Shown here piece by piece: positions 43,585 through 51,763 of a stretch of 64,000 bases of DNA. Position numbers and translations under genes: made by a program. The stretch is from UTCHB3 sp964431385 (GTDB taxonomy: Bacteria; Bacteroidota; Ignavibacteria; Ignavibacteriales; Ignavibacteriaceae): positions 33,323-97,322 of the forward strand of contig CAYSJM010000006.1 in the NCBI GenBank assembly GCA_964431385.1, written 5' to 3'. Within the stretch, counting starts at the first letter, position 1. The number at the start of each line of letters is the position of its first letter. A model generated the notes under the pieces. That model made no database searches. It was not told the origin of the DNA and worked only from the letters and a program-made list of their open reading frames with translations.

Positions 43585-44670
43585 TTATATAGTTACTGAA
43601 ACGGGTTCAACTTTGGTTGTCCAACCATAACGATCGGGAACAACACCTTTTTGAATTCCGGTTAGTTCCTTAAAGAGTCTTTCGGCAAGTTTTCCAACCT
43701 GACGATTGCAAAAGATCAAAGAATTGTCCTTATACTTTAATTCACAAACAGAGGAAATAATTGCCGCTGTACCGGTTCCAAAAACTTCAAGTACTTCACC
43801 TTTTTCATATCGTGTAAGCAGTTCATCCAAAGAGACAAGCCTCTCACTAACTTTGTAGTCCCAGTCCTTCAATATTTGAATCGCTGATTTACGGGTTATT
43901 CCGGGTAGAATGCCACCGGTTAGTTGAGGTGTAGCCACTTCATCGTTAAACTGAACAAATATGTTCATTGTACCAACTTCTTCTATATACTTCAATTCAA
44001 CTGCATCGAGCCACAGAGTTTGAGTGCAGCCATCTTTCTTGGCAATTTCTTGACCAATAAGACTTGCAGCATAGTTACCTGCGGTTTTACATTCTCCGAG
44101 TCCTTTTCTAACCGTTCTAACATATTCATCCTGGATGAGTATCTTAACAGGTTTAAATCCTTCGGGATAGTAAGCACCTACCGGTGAGAGTAATAGAATA
44201 AATTTATAAGTATCAGATGGTTTAACTCCAAGTACCGGATCGTCGCCATACATGAATGGTCTGACATATAAGGAATCGCTTTCCCCGCGAGGAACCCAAT
44301 TCCGTTCGATCCATACGAGTTCTTTCAGAGCTTCGACACAATAATCGACATCCACTTCGGGCATACACAATCTTCTCGCAGAATTATTCATTCGCTTGAA
44401 ATTCTCCTCCGGTCTGAATAATTGATATTCACCACCAGGGGTGTAGTATGCTTTTAATCCTTCGAATATCGTCTGTCCATAATGCAACACAGAAGTTGCA
44501 GGATGCATCTGCAGAGAACTAATTGAAGACATCTGTGGATTATGCCACCCTTTTTCAGGTGAATAATCCATTACAAATACATTATCGGTGAAATATTTTC
44601 CGAATCCGAGTTGTTCCGGTAGAACTACCGGTTCTGTCCTTTCGAACAAATTATATTTGATATTTTCCAA
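43585..44670 (-). CDS. ilvE: Branched-chain-amino-acid aminotransferase
   Basis: A 361-aa class IV PLP enzyme. 'ATSVLHYGQTIFEGLKAY' is the family start, the PLP Lys region is 'GLGECKTAGNYAASL', and 'EEVGTMNIF' and 'GTGTAAIISSV' bind the cofactor phosphate. It converts Val, Leu and Ile to their keto acids or the reverse. TTG start at 44668-44670 with 'GGGAG' just upstream. A terminator follows. It may take part in amino-acid degradation beside the peptide genes. Confidence 0.95.
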   Translation of the reverse strand: MENIKYNLFERTEPVVLPEQLGFGKYFTDNVFVMDYSPEKGWHNPQMSSISSLQMHPATSVLHYGQTIFEGLKAYYTPGGEYQLFRPEENFKRMNNSARRLCMPEVDVDYCVEALKELVWIERNWVPRGESDSLYVRPFMYGDDPVLGVKPSDTYKFILLLSPVGAYYPEGFKPVKILIQDEYVRTVRKGLGECKTAGNYAASLIGQEIAKKDGCTQTLWLDAVELKYIEEVGTMNIFVQFNDEVATPQLTGGILPGITRKSAIQILKDWDYKVSERLVSLDELLTRYEKGEVLEVFGTGTAAIISSVCELKYKDNSLIFCNRQVGKLAERLFKELTGIQKGVVPDRYGWTTKVEPVSVTI

Positions 44671-44751
44671 ATCTCCCGTCCTTTCATTTTTAGGGTGAAA
44701 GTTATACGGAAATGTACGAAAATCAGTTAACTATAAAAAGTCAAAAAGGGA

Positions 44752-45099
44752 TTACAGTCTCATCATCATGGCAACTTCTTGAGCCGCCTTCATGTTAAAA
44801 TCGTTGGTGAGCGTTTTATTGTTCACGAGATCCATGATGGTTCCGATAAAACAGAGACCGCCTGTGAAGAGATATAGAATTCCCATTCCTATCTGACCAA
44901 GATAAAATCTCTGGATACCGCCGGCAACAAAAAAACCAAGAACAGTAAGAATCATAACTGTTTGGGCATCTTTTCTTTTTTGGGAATATATCATTGCGAA
45001 TTCTTTTGCCTGATCATCCGTGAATCGTGAAAAATATGATTCAAGAAAGTTCATTTCTTCGAATGATGCTGTCGGTAAAAAGTCTTGGACTCTTGCCAT
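44752..45099 (-). CDS. TM2-domain membrane protein
   Basis: A 115-aa protein. The C-terminal TM2 domain ('GIQRFYLGQIGMGILYLFTG' then 'GLCFIGTIMDLVNNKT') comprises two TM helices with a short polar link; the N-terminal part has 'FTDDQAKEFAMIYSQKRKD'. It is a paralogue of the adjacent gene (45145-45498). TM2 proteins are of uncertain role; the family is common next to DUF2752 genes. Confidence 0.88.
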   Translation of the reverse strand: MARVQDFLPTASFEEMNFLESYFSRFTDDQAKEFAMIYSQKRKDAQTVMILTVLGFFVAGGIQRFYLGQIGMGILYLFTGGLCFIGTIMDLVNNKTLTNDFNMKAAQEVAMMMRL

Positions 45100-45144
45100 T
45101 TGGGACCTCTAATATTAAATGAATTGATTGATTTGATTGAGTAA

Positions 45145-45498
45145 TTATCTGTACGATTTCATCATCATTCTTACTTCATGTGCGACTTTTCTGTTAAAAT
45201 CGTTAGTCATCGACTTGTAATTAATCAAATCGACGATTGTTCCGATGTAACAAAGTCCCCCGGTAAGGAGATAAAGGATGCCCATTCCGATGCTATCGAG
45301 ATAAAATCGTTGAATTCCGCCTATTCCAAGGAATCCAATTAGTGTTAACACCAGAACGGTCGTATAATCTTTTCTTTTTGAAGTGTAGATCATTGCAAAT
45401 TCTTTAGCCTGATCGTCACTAAAATCTTCCACTAACTGTTGAATGAACATCATTTCTTCATAGTCGAGGAACGGCATAACCTCTATTGCTTTTGCCAT
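45145..45498 (-). CDS. TM2-domain membrane protein
   Basis: A 117-aa paralogue of the next gene. The shared core 'DDQAKEFAMIYTSKRKD' and 'GGIQRFYLDSIGMGILYLL' shows a recent tandem duplication; the 45-base spacer between the two holds a GATT-rich simple repeat (about 45121-45142). It overlaps the end of the DUF2752 gene by 16 bases. Confidence 0.88.
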   Translation of the reverse strand: MAKAIEVMPFLDYEEMMFIQQLVEDFSDDQAKEFAMIYTSKRKDYTTVLVLTLIGFLGIGGIQRFYLDSIGMGILYLLTGGLCYIGTIVDLINYKSMTNDFNRKVAHEVRMMMKSYR

Positions 45499-45815
45499 AG
45501 TGTCTTCCGATTTTTTTTATTGTATTCGTTGAATGAAATTTGGGCAATCCTGTAGAAAAGTATTGGAAGTGCAAACAAACCAAGTTTGTGCGTTTCCCAA
45601 CTCAGTGCGGGTTCACCGTGTAAAAGATATGACACCGACCTGCCCAAACCACACCCCGGACAGTGCTCGAAGCCAAGATTGTAAAGTATGCAAAAACTAA
45701 AATCGCTCTGACGAAAAGGGTCATAAAAAAAGAGGTAAAAAATGGCGAGTACCCAAATCGTTACTTCAAACCAAGGGGTTTTTACAAACTTGTAGATATC
45801 TTTTAAGATATGCAG
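45483..45815 (-). CDS. DUF2752 membrane protein with non-canonical start
   Basis: A minus-strand frame of 110 codons plus stop. 'FEHCPGCGLGRSVSYLLHGE' is the DUF2752 core, where 'CPGCGL' is the family hallmark. Two hydrophobic stretches ('EVTIWVLAIFYLFFYDP' and 'KLGLFALPILFYRIAQISF') flank it. Between the in-frame TAA (45843-45845) and the hallmark there is no ATG, GTG or TTG. The best candidate start is CTG at 45813-45815, six bases after a GAGAG sequence. It ends 16 bases inside the TM2 gene, a pairing seen in related genomes. Alternatives: another rare start, a sequencing error, or a decayed N-terminus. Function unknown. Confidence 0.75.
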   Translation of the reverse strand: MHILKDIYKFVKTPWFEVTIWVLAIFYLFFYDPFRQSDFSFCILYNLGFEHCPGCGLGRSVSYLLHGEPALSWETHKLGLFALPILFYRIAQISFNEYNKKNRKTLWQKQ

Positions 45816-45845
45816 AAAATTCTCTCTTTTTTCGAACTTAAGTTA

Positions 45846-46070
45846 AGAAAGTTTTGGTAATAACCGAAAAATAATAGAACAATTCAAATCAATTTTACAA
45901 CTTTTTACCGAAGAAATTCGATAACCTTACCTCTGAATTGAAGTCTGCAAAGCCGGTTAAGGGGTTGCATAAAAAAATTCCGATTTTATTCTTATTTTTA
46001 AAACCTAAAGTAACATCTTTATCAACTGTATAATCGACGACTCAAGCGAATTGAGTGACGGAAAACCCGA
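45846..46070. other. Divergent intergenic region with a hairpin near the SPOR gene
   Basis: About 225 bases between the DUF2752 frame and the SPOR gene, AT-rich. ACTCAA (46040-46045) and TTGAGT (46051-46056) form a 6-bp hairpin 15 bases before the ATG at 46071. No clear promoter, riboswitch or small gene was found. Confidence 0.5.
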
Positions 46071-47135
46071 ATGAAAACAGCAATTCTGATAATTCTTTTT
46101 TTGATTCCCGTAGTAACAACTGCAACTCCACGAGTATTATCAGAAACCGGATATCTATTTAATCCCTCAACATTCGAGACCTCATACGCTCCCTTGGAAA
46201 AGGGATTTGGAGTTGTTCTTCTTTCCGGACCAAATTTAGAAGATGCAAAATCGCAAGCGAAAAAATTTGCCGATAAAGGCTTAACTGTCCGTGTGGTAAA
46301 AAACGAACAACTTAAAAAGAACAGATACCGGGTGGTTGCAGGGCTCTTTTCAAAAAGAACAGATGCTGAATTTTATAAAAAAGAATTACAAACTGAACTG
46401 AATATCAAAAAACTTTGGGTAATGGAATTCAGCCCCGAAAACAAAGTGGTATTAACACTTAACGGACAAAAAAAACCTCAAAAAGATGAGACCAAGAATA
46501 AAGATAAAAAAGAAACACCAAAAGAAAAAGATAAACCTGTAAATAAAAATCCGCAGCCGAAGGATGGCGAAATTTCGGATAAAATGACCGAAAACGAAAA
46601 GAAAACCGAACAAAAGGTCAGTGAAGAAATTTCGTCTCTTCTCAACACCTACAACACTGTTTTAATAATTTACAACATCGGCGAGTTAAAAACCCTCAAC
46701 GATTTTATCCATCCTACAGCAGGATTCACAGTCCTCCAAAATTCGGGTGCTTACATAAAACTTGAATGGTTTACCAAAATAGATTCTATTCTCGATCACC
46801 CTCTGATGAAAGTTGTCCCAAAATCATGCCAACCAAAATTTGAGGATATCCCGCAATATAGATGCGAGTTGGAAAGTTGGTCTAAAACCGGCTGTTTCAT
46901 GGGGAAAATTGATCCAAATTCAAAAGAATTTATGAAGTACCTAAAAAAGTCAGAAGACCCGGAAACAGACCCTCTGACTCTTGAAAAAATTAAATTGTGT
47001 GAAAAGTTAACTACCTGGACACTAATCCAAACAGATAATGCTCCATACTACCACAAATTTCGTATTTACTTCGGATTTATTGATGGCAGATGGTACATCA
47101 CAGGAATAGACCTCACTATCCCATGCTCTTCTTAA
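46071..47135 (+). CDS. Exported SPOR-domain protein
   Basis: A 354-aa protein with a signal peptide ('TAILIILFLIPVVTTATP'). A SPOR-like domain is at about 45-122 ('GFGVVLLSGPNLEDAKSQAK', 'YRVVAGLFSKRTDAEFYKKE'). A Lys/Glu-rich linker (about 131-183) leads to a C-terminal domain with five Cys ('KSCQPKF', 'YRCELE', 'KTGCFMG', 'KLCEKL', 'TIPCSS'). SPOR domains bind denuded peptidoglycan at septa. The C-terminal domain is not recognised. It is the only plus-strand gene in this part and converges with the ABC operon. Confidence 0.7.
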   Translation: MKTAILIILFLIPVVTTATPRVLSETGYLFNPSTFETSYAPLEKGFGVVLLSGPNLEDAKSQAKKFADKGLTVRVVKNEQLKKNRYRVVAGLFSKRTDAEFYKKELQTELNIKKLWVMEFSPENKVVLTLNGQKKPQKDETKNKDKKETPKEKDKPVNKNPQPKDGEISDKMTENEKKTEQKVSEEISSLLNTYNTVLIIYNIGELKTLNDFIHPTAGFTVLQNSGAYIKLEWFTKIDSILDHPLMKVVPKSCQPKFEDIPQYRCELESWSKTGCFMGKIDPNSKEFMKYLKKSEDPETDPLTLEKIKLCEKLTTWTLIQTDNAPYYHKFRIYFGFIDGRWYITGIDLTIPCSS

Positions 47136-47136
47136 A

Positions 47137-47230
47137 TATCAGGTATTAGTTATTAATTGATGTACTATACTTGTAACAAAATACAATTTCAGCAACACAT
47201 ATCAAGATATTTAATACCTAATACCTGATA
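47137..47230. repeat. 13-bp inverted repeat between convergent genes
   Basis: TATCAGGTATTAG (47137-47149) is repeated in inverse form at 47218-47230 with 68 bases between. The right arm lies in an AATACCT-rich tandem stretch (about 47210-47238). It lies between the SPOR gene and the ABC permease, which converge. No classical terminator is evident; a long stem could serve both directions. Confidence 0.55.
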
Positions 47231-47238
47231 CCAAATAC

Positions 47239-48477
47239 CTACTGTTCATATCTTAAAGCTTCGATCGGATCAAGATTCGCAGCTTTGTATGCAGGATAAG
47301 TACCAAAAAGCACTCCCACCATTATACACAAACCAATACCGATGAGTATCCAGTCATAAGGAACTGCTGCCTTGGCATTAAGGAATGAACCGGCAAAGTT
47401 TCCGATACCAACGCCTAAAACTATACCTATTAAACCACCAAGAAAACAAAGCAGAATTGCTTCTATCATAAACTGGAGCAATATTTGGTAACTCTTGGCA
47501 CCAATTGCCTTCCTGATCCCAACTTCACGGGTTCTTTCAGTAACAGAAACCAACATGATGTTCATAATACCGATTCCCGCTGCAAGAAGTGCAATGAAAG
47601 AAACCACACCCGCACCAACTTTAGCGTAAATTGTTACTTTATTAATTTCCGTCATCACTGATTCATTACTAAAAATCTCAAAATCGCTTTCTTCACCCGG
47701 TGCATTTTTACGAATGGAACGCATCATTCCCGTCGCAGTTTCTATAACCTTGTCGTAATCTTCTTTTGAATGCGAAGTTACAGTAATATTCACACTGTTC
47801 TTGTATTTTCCGTAATAAGCTTGAAAAGTTGTAATTGGGATTGTCACAAAATTGTCCCGACTTTGTCCAAACATCTGTCCCTGACCTTCATAAACTCCAA
47901 TCACTTTCAACGGTTTACCGTCAACACGGATTTCCTTACCAACGGGATCTACATTGTCGAATATCTTTGTGGCAACATCTTTACCGAGGATAACAACATT
48001 TGTACTGTTCTGAACATCCAGGTCGCGAATCTCTCTGCCAAATTCCACTTTCCAGTCATTCGTTTTAATCGCAAGTGAGGTAATACCTGAAATAGAGACA
48101 TTTGGGTTCGTTTCTTTATTGCGGAATTTAATCACCTTGCCAAATTGCCATTGTTCTGCTCCGACAAATTTGGCTGTGGTCAGACCATCCTTTAGACGAT
48201 AATATTCCTGAAGGGTAATATCTTTCCTGTTCCGATATTTTGCCATCGCACCGGGACCACCTGAACGAATTGCAGGGAATTTCTGAATTTGGAAAGTATT
48301 CTTTGCCAGGGATGCAACTCCCTCTTCTATACTTGTTTGGAGCATCGTTATCACAGTCATGATTACAATGATCGAAAAAATACCGACTACAATTCCGAGA
48401 ATTGTTAGTGCTGCTCTCAATTTGTTCGCTCTCAGAGCACCAAGAGCCAAAATTAATGATTCAAAAAAACTTGTCAT
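47239..48477 (-). CDS. MacB-like ABC transporter permease
   Basis: A 412-aa permease: TM1 ('ALTILGIVVGIFSIIVIMTV', about 22-41), a large periplasmic MacB_PCD domain, then three C-terminal TM helices of the FtsX domain starting with 'GIGIMNIMLVSVTERTREVG'. 'REVGIRKAIGAK' is the coupling helix. It lacks an ATPase domain. ATGA overlap with the second permease. Paralogue of 48474-49709. Substrate unknown. Confidence 0.92.
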   Translation of the reverse strand: MTSFFESLILALGALRANKLRAALTILGIVVGIFSIIVIMTVITMLQTSIEEGVASLAKNTFQIQKFPAIRSGGPGAMAKYRNRKDITLQEYYRLKDGLTTAKFVGAEQWQFGKVIKFRNKETNPNVSISGITSLAIKTNDWKVEFGREIRDLDVQNSTNVVILGKDVATKIFDNVDPVGKEIRVDGKPLKVIGVYEGQGQMFGQSRDNFVTIPITTFQAYYGKYKNSVNITVTSHSKEDYDKVIETATGMMRSIRKNAPGEESDFEIFSNESVMTEINKVTIYAKVGAGVVSFIALLAAGIGIMNIMLVSVTERTREVGIRKAIGAKSYQILLQFMIEAILLCFLGGLIGIVLGVGIGNFAGSFLNAKAAVPYDWILIGIGLCIMVGVLFGTYPAYKAANLDPIEALRYEQ

Positions 48478-49709
48478 TCGTACCTCAAAGCCTCAACGGG
48501 ATCAAGTTTGGAAGCCTGCCATGCGGGGGCGAAACCTGCCAAAACTCCAACTATCAACGAAATCACTATCGCTATCACAACCGCATCATACTGTACCGAT
48601 GTCGGGAGCCATTGGTTCACAAGCATGCTAAGCAGCACGGCATTCAATAGACCAACCAGACCTCCGAGCAGGCAAATGGCTGATGATTCCATTAAAAATT
48701 GTAGCAGAATGGTCCTCCTTTTAGCACCAATCGCCTTCCTTACACCTATTTCTCTCGTTCGTTCTTTCACAGAAACAAACATGATATTCATAATGCCGAT
48801 TGCACCGACGAACAGGGAAAGTCCCGTTATGAACAATCCGCCTACCGAAATAACTCCTACGGTTGAGTTGTAATTTTCCATCAATCCCTCTTGCTGATTA
48901 ACGGAAAAGTTATTGTCCTCACCAAGCCGTAGTCCACGGACTTTTCTCATAACTCCGATAGCTTCATCTCTTACTTCACCAACCATCGCATTACCGGGAG
49001 CTTTAACATCGATTGTTACACTTCGGAAATTTGAGTTAACAAAATGTTTAAAGAGAACCCCAATCGGCACAAATACTTGTTTATCAGGATTAAAATTCCC
49101 GAGAATAAAACTCCCCTGTTCGTTCAAAACGCCGACGACCCGGAAATCAAATCCGCCGATTTTTACAATATTTCCGAGACTGTTACCCGCGGGGAAGAGA
49201 TTTTTTTCCACCTCTGAACCCAGAACAGCTACATATCTTGAAGATTTACTCTCTATTTCGGAATAAAATCTACCCGATTTAAATGTAAAGTTAGTAGTCT
49301 CCAAATATTCCGAAGTGGAGCCGGAAACAAAGATGTTCTCCATCACCAACTCACCATTTTTCACAGTTTCATTAGACCAGATTGTCGGAGCAACCGCAAC
49401 CGGAAGCTTTGCGAGCCTTTTATATTTTTCGTAATCTTCGATTGTTATGTTTGGTCGTTTTCTAATTTTCCACCAGTCAACATTGCTGAACCACTCCCAT
49501 TTATCAATATGAAGCACATCGGAACCCAAAGAACTGATACCTCTCTGAAATGCCCCGTCAATCCCTTTTATAGCGGTTGACATAAGCACTACTGAAGTAA
49601 CACCGATAACAATTCCCAAAGTTGTAAGGAATGTCCGGATCTTGTTCGCCTTGATCGCAGTGAACGCAATCAGAAGTCCTTCTTTTATCTCATACAGAAA
49701 GGTGCTCAA
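48474..49709 (-). CDS. MacB-like ABC transporter permease
   Basis: A 411-aa permease of the same plan: TM1 'TLGIVIGVTSVVLMSTAI', periplasmic domain, and three TMs behind 'IGIMNIMFVSVKERTREIG'. The TTG start forms a TTGA overlap with the ATPase stop (49706-49709). With the other permease it can form a heterodimer around the ATPase; the pair departs from the fused MacB plan. Confidence 0.92.
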   Translation of the reverse strand: MSTFLYEIKEGLLIAFTAIKANKIRTFLTTLGIVIGVTSVVLMSTAIKGIDGAFQRGISSLGSDVLHIDKWEWFSNVDWWKIRKRPNITIEDYEKYKRLAKLPVAVAPTIWSNETVKNGELVMENIFVSGSTSEYLETTNFTFKSGRFYSEIESKSSRYVAVLGSEVEKNLFPAGNSLGNIVKIGGFDFRVVGVLNEQGSFILGNFNPDKQVFVPIGVLFKHFVNSNFRSVTIDVKAPGNAMVGEVRDEAIGVMRKVRGLRLGEDNNFSVNQQEGLMENYNSTVGVISVGGLFITGLSLFVGAIGIMNIMFVSVKERTREIGVRKAIGAKRRTILLQFLMESSAICLLGGLVGLLNAVLLSMLVNQWLPTSVQYDAVVIAIVISLIVGVLAGFAPAWQASKLDPVEALRYE

Positions 49710-50446
49710 ATTGTTTCAACTCCATCTTTATGCTCTGTGACTCGTTCACCCGGAATTATCCGATTCATCACTTTTTTATCACTCTCTATCAAACCATCTT
49801 TTAATCGGATGATTCTCTGTGCATGTCTTGCAACTTCATCCTCGTGCGTAACAAGAATGATGGTATTCCCTTTTTGGTGAATTTCATGAAACAGAGCCAT
49901 AATCTCTTCACCTGTACGGGAATCGAGGTTTCCTGTAGGTTCGTCAGCAAGAATAATAGCAGGATTTGTAGCAAGAGCCCTCGCTATCGCTACTCTCTGC
50001 CTCTGACCTCCGGAGAGTTCATTTGGTTTGTGGTGAACTCTGTCTCCGAGACCTACGCTTATCAGAGCATTTTCTGCCCGTTCTCTTCTTTCATGCTTTG
50101 GCATTCCGGAATAGATGAGGGGCAATTCCACATTATGAAGTGAATTACTTCTTGAGAGCAGGTTAAAAGTCTGGAAAACAAATCCGATCTCACGGTTTCT
50201 GATTTCAGCAAGCTGGTTATCGGTCATCTGACTTACATTATTTCCTTTGAACTCATACCTTCCACTCGTTGGTGTATCAAGACATCCAAGCATATTCATC
50301 AGAGTCGATTTTCCCGAACCCGACGGTCCCATTATCGCTACATACTCATTTGCATCAATTTTTAATGAAATATCTGCAAGAGCACGAACTTCCTGAGTAC
50401 CGATCTTATAGATCTTTTTAATGTTTTCAATGGTTATTATGTTCAT
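49706..50446 (-). CDS. ABC transporter ATP-binding protein (MacB/LolD type)
   Basis: A 246-aa ATPase. Walker A 'GPSGSGKSTLMNMLGCLD', Q-loop 'FVFQTFNLLSRS', signature 'LSGGQRQRVAIARAL', Walker B 'IILADEPTGNLDS' and the switch His in 'IILVTHEDEVARHA' are intact. It powers the two permeases. The upstream adaptor ends 15 bases before the ATG. Confidence 0.95.
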   Translation of the reverse strand: MNIITIENIKKIYKIGTQEVRALADISLKIDANEYVAIMGPSGSGKSTLMNMLGCLDTPTSGRYEFKGNNVSQMTDNQLAEIRNREIGFVFQTFNLLSRSNSLHNVELPLIYSGMPKHERRERAENALISVGLGDRVHHKPNELSGGQRQRVAIARALATNPAIILADEPTGNLDSRTGEEIMALFHEIHQKGNTIILVTHEDEVARHAQRIIRLKDGLIESDKKVMNRIIPGERVTEHKDGVETI

Positions 50447-50461
50447 CTAAAACTCAGTTTC

Positions 50462-51739
50462 CTATTTCTTTTCCTGCTTTGGTCCGCCACCATTATCAAC
50501 TTTAACCAACATATCATTCTTTAACTCACGAGAGATCGCTCTGTAAGGTCCACTGATAACTTCCTGACCTTGCTTAAGTCCCGATTTTATTTCGATGTAA
50601 TTATCATCGCTGATACCACTTTTTACAGGAACTTCTTTAGCTTTACCATTCTCAACTATAAAAACTATCTCTTCAGGTTTATCTTTTTTAGCAGGAGTTT
50701 TCTTTTTAACAGCACTATTTTGTTCATCAGGGTTTTCAGCAGGTTTCATTTCTTCAATTTTTGCAGTTACCGACTGAATTGGAACTGTAACCACGCTTAC
50801 CATTGTCTCTGTTTCGATGATCGCGTTACACGACATTCCCGGACGGAGGCTCGATTCAGTATCCTGAATTTTGATTTTCACTTCAAAATTAACCACCTGC
50901 TCTTGTGTTCCCGCTCCGGTGGTTTTGGCACTGTTTGAAATCTCGGAAACAAGTCCAATGAATTGTTTGTCACCAAACGCATCAACTTTAATTTTTGCAG
51001 TATCGCCGAGTTTCACATTTACTATGTCGTTTTCATCAACATCAACTATAGCTTCCATGTTTTTAAGATCGGAGATAGTCATAACATTAGTACCCTGACT
51101 AAAACCACTTCCCAAAACCCTCTCCCCTTTTTCAACATTTAATTTTGTAACCGTACCCGAAAGTGGAGAATTGATGGTGGTTTTTGCAAGTTGTTCTCTC
51201 GATTCACGAACGGAGGCAGAATTCTGAGAAATGTTTGCGTTTGCTGCATCAAGTCCTGCTTTTGCTGAAAGCCACTGTGCTTTTATCAGATCATACTCAG
51301 CCTGGCTTGCCATCCCTTTTTTGAATAACTCTTCCATTCTGTTTAGATCGAGTTGCAACCTCATAAGTTCAGCTTCTCGCTGGGCTTTTGATGCTTTTGA
51401 TGATTCAAGACTTGCGTCTGCTCTTTCAAGCTGGGAAGCATATATATCCGACTTGATCTTAAAAAGCAGATCACCTTGCTTAACATCGTCGCCATCTTTC
51501 ACAGCAAGCTGCGTTATTTCACCCGTTACTTCGGGAGTGATCAGAACCTTAAATTCAGCTTCAACTTTACCCGTGGCAGTTACCGTCTGAGTTACTGTTC
51601 GCATTGTAACTTTCTCAGTTTGAACGACAGTAATCTCTTCTTTGGACCCTTTTGCAATTATCAATCCGATTACAACTGCCAACAAAACAAAAAGTATTCC
51701 AAAAACTATAATCTTTTTTGAGCGCTTCTTCTGAGCCAT
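50462..51739 (-). CDS. Periplasmic adaptor (HlyD/MacA family)
   Basis: A 425-aa adaptor from ATG 51737-51739, with a GGAG Shine-Dalgarno; an in-frame TTG is four codons upstream. N-terminal TM ('KIIVFGILFVLLAVVIGLII'), lipoyl/biotinyl halves ('VTPEVTGEITQLAVKDGDDV' and 'TINSPLSGTVTKLNVEKGE') around an alpha-hairpin, then the beta-barrel and membrane-proximal domain. A Pro/Lys-rich insert ('AVKKKTPAKKDKPEE') is in the C-terminal domain. It joins the ABC module to the outer-membrane TolC-like protein. Confidence 0.92.
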   Translation of the reverse strand: MAQKKRSKKIIVFGILFVLLAVVIGLIIAKGSKEEITVVQTEKVTMRTVTQTVTATGKVEAEFKVLITPEVTGEITQLAVKDGDDVKQGDLLFKIKSDIYASQLERADASLESSKASKAQREAELMRLQLDLNRMEELFKKGMASQAEYDLIKAQWLSAKAGLDAANANISQNSASVRESREQLAKTTINSPLSGTVTKLNVEKGERVLGSGFSQGTNVMTISDLKNMEAIVDVDENDIVNVKLGDTAKIKVDAFGDKQFIGLVSEISNSAKTTGAGTQEQVVNFEVKIKIQDTESSLRPGMSCNAIIETETMVSVVTVPIQSVTAKIEEMKPAENPDEQNSAVKKKTPAKKDKPEEIVFIVENGKAKEVPVKSGISDDNYIEIKSGLKQGQEVISGPYRAISRELKNDMLVKVDNGGGPKQEKK

Positions 51740-51763
51740 CTCTATCTCCAAAAATGTAATGTC

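Noticed and set aside
46040..46056. Hairpin upstream of the SPOR gene as a terminator or riboswitch
   Set aside because: A 6-bp stem without a U run and without a known aptamer; kept only as a note.
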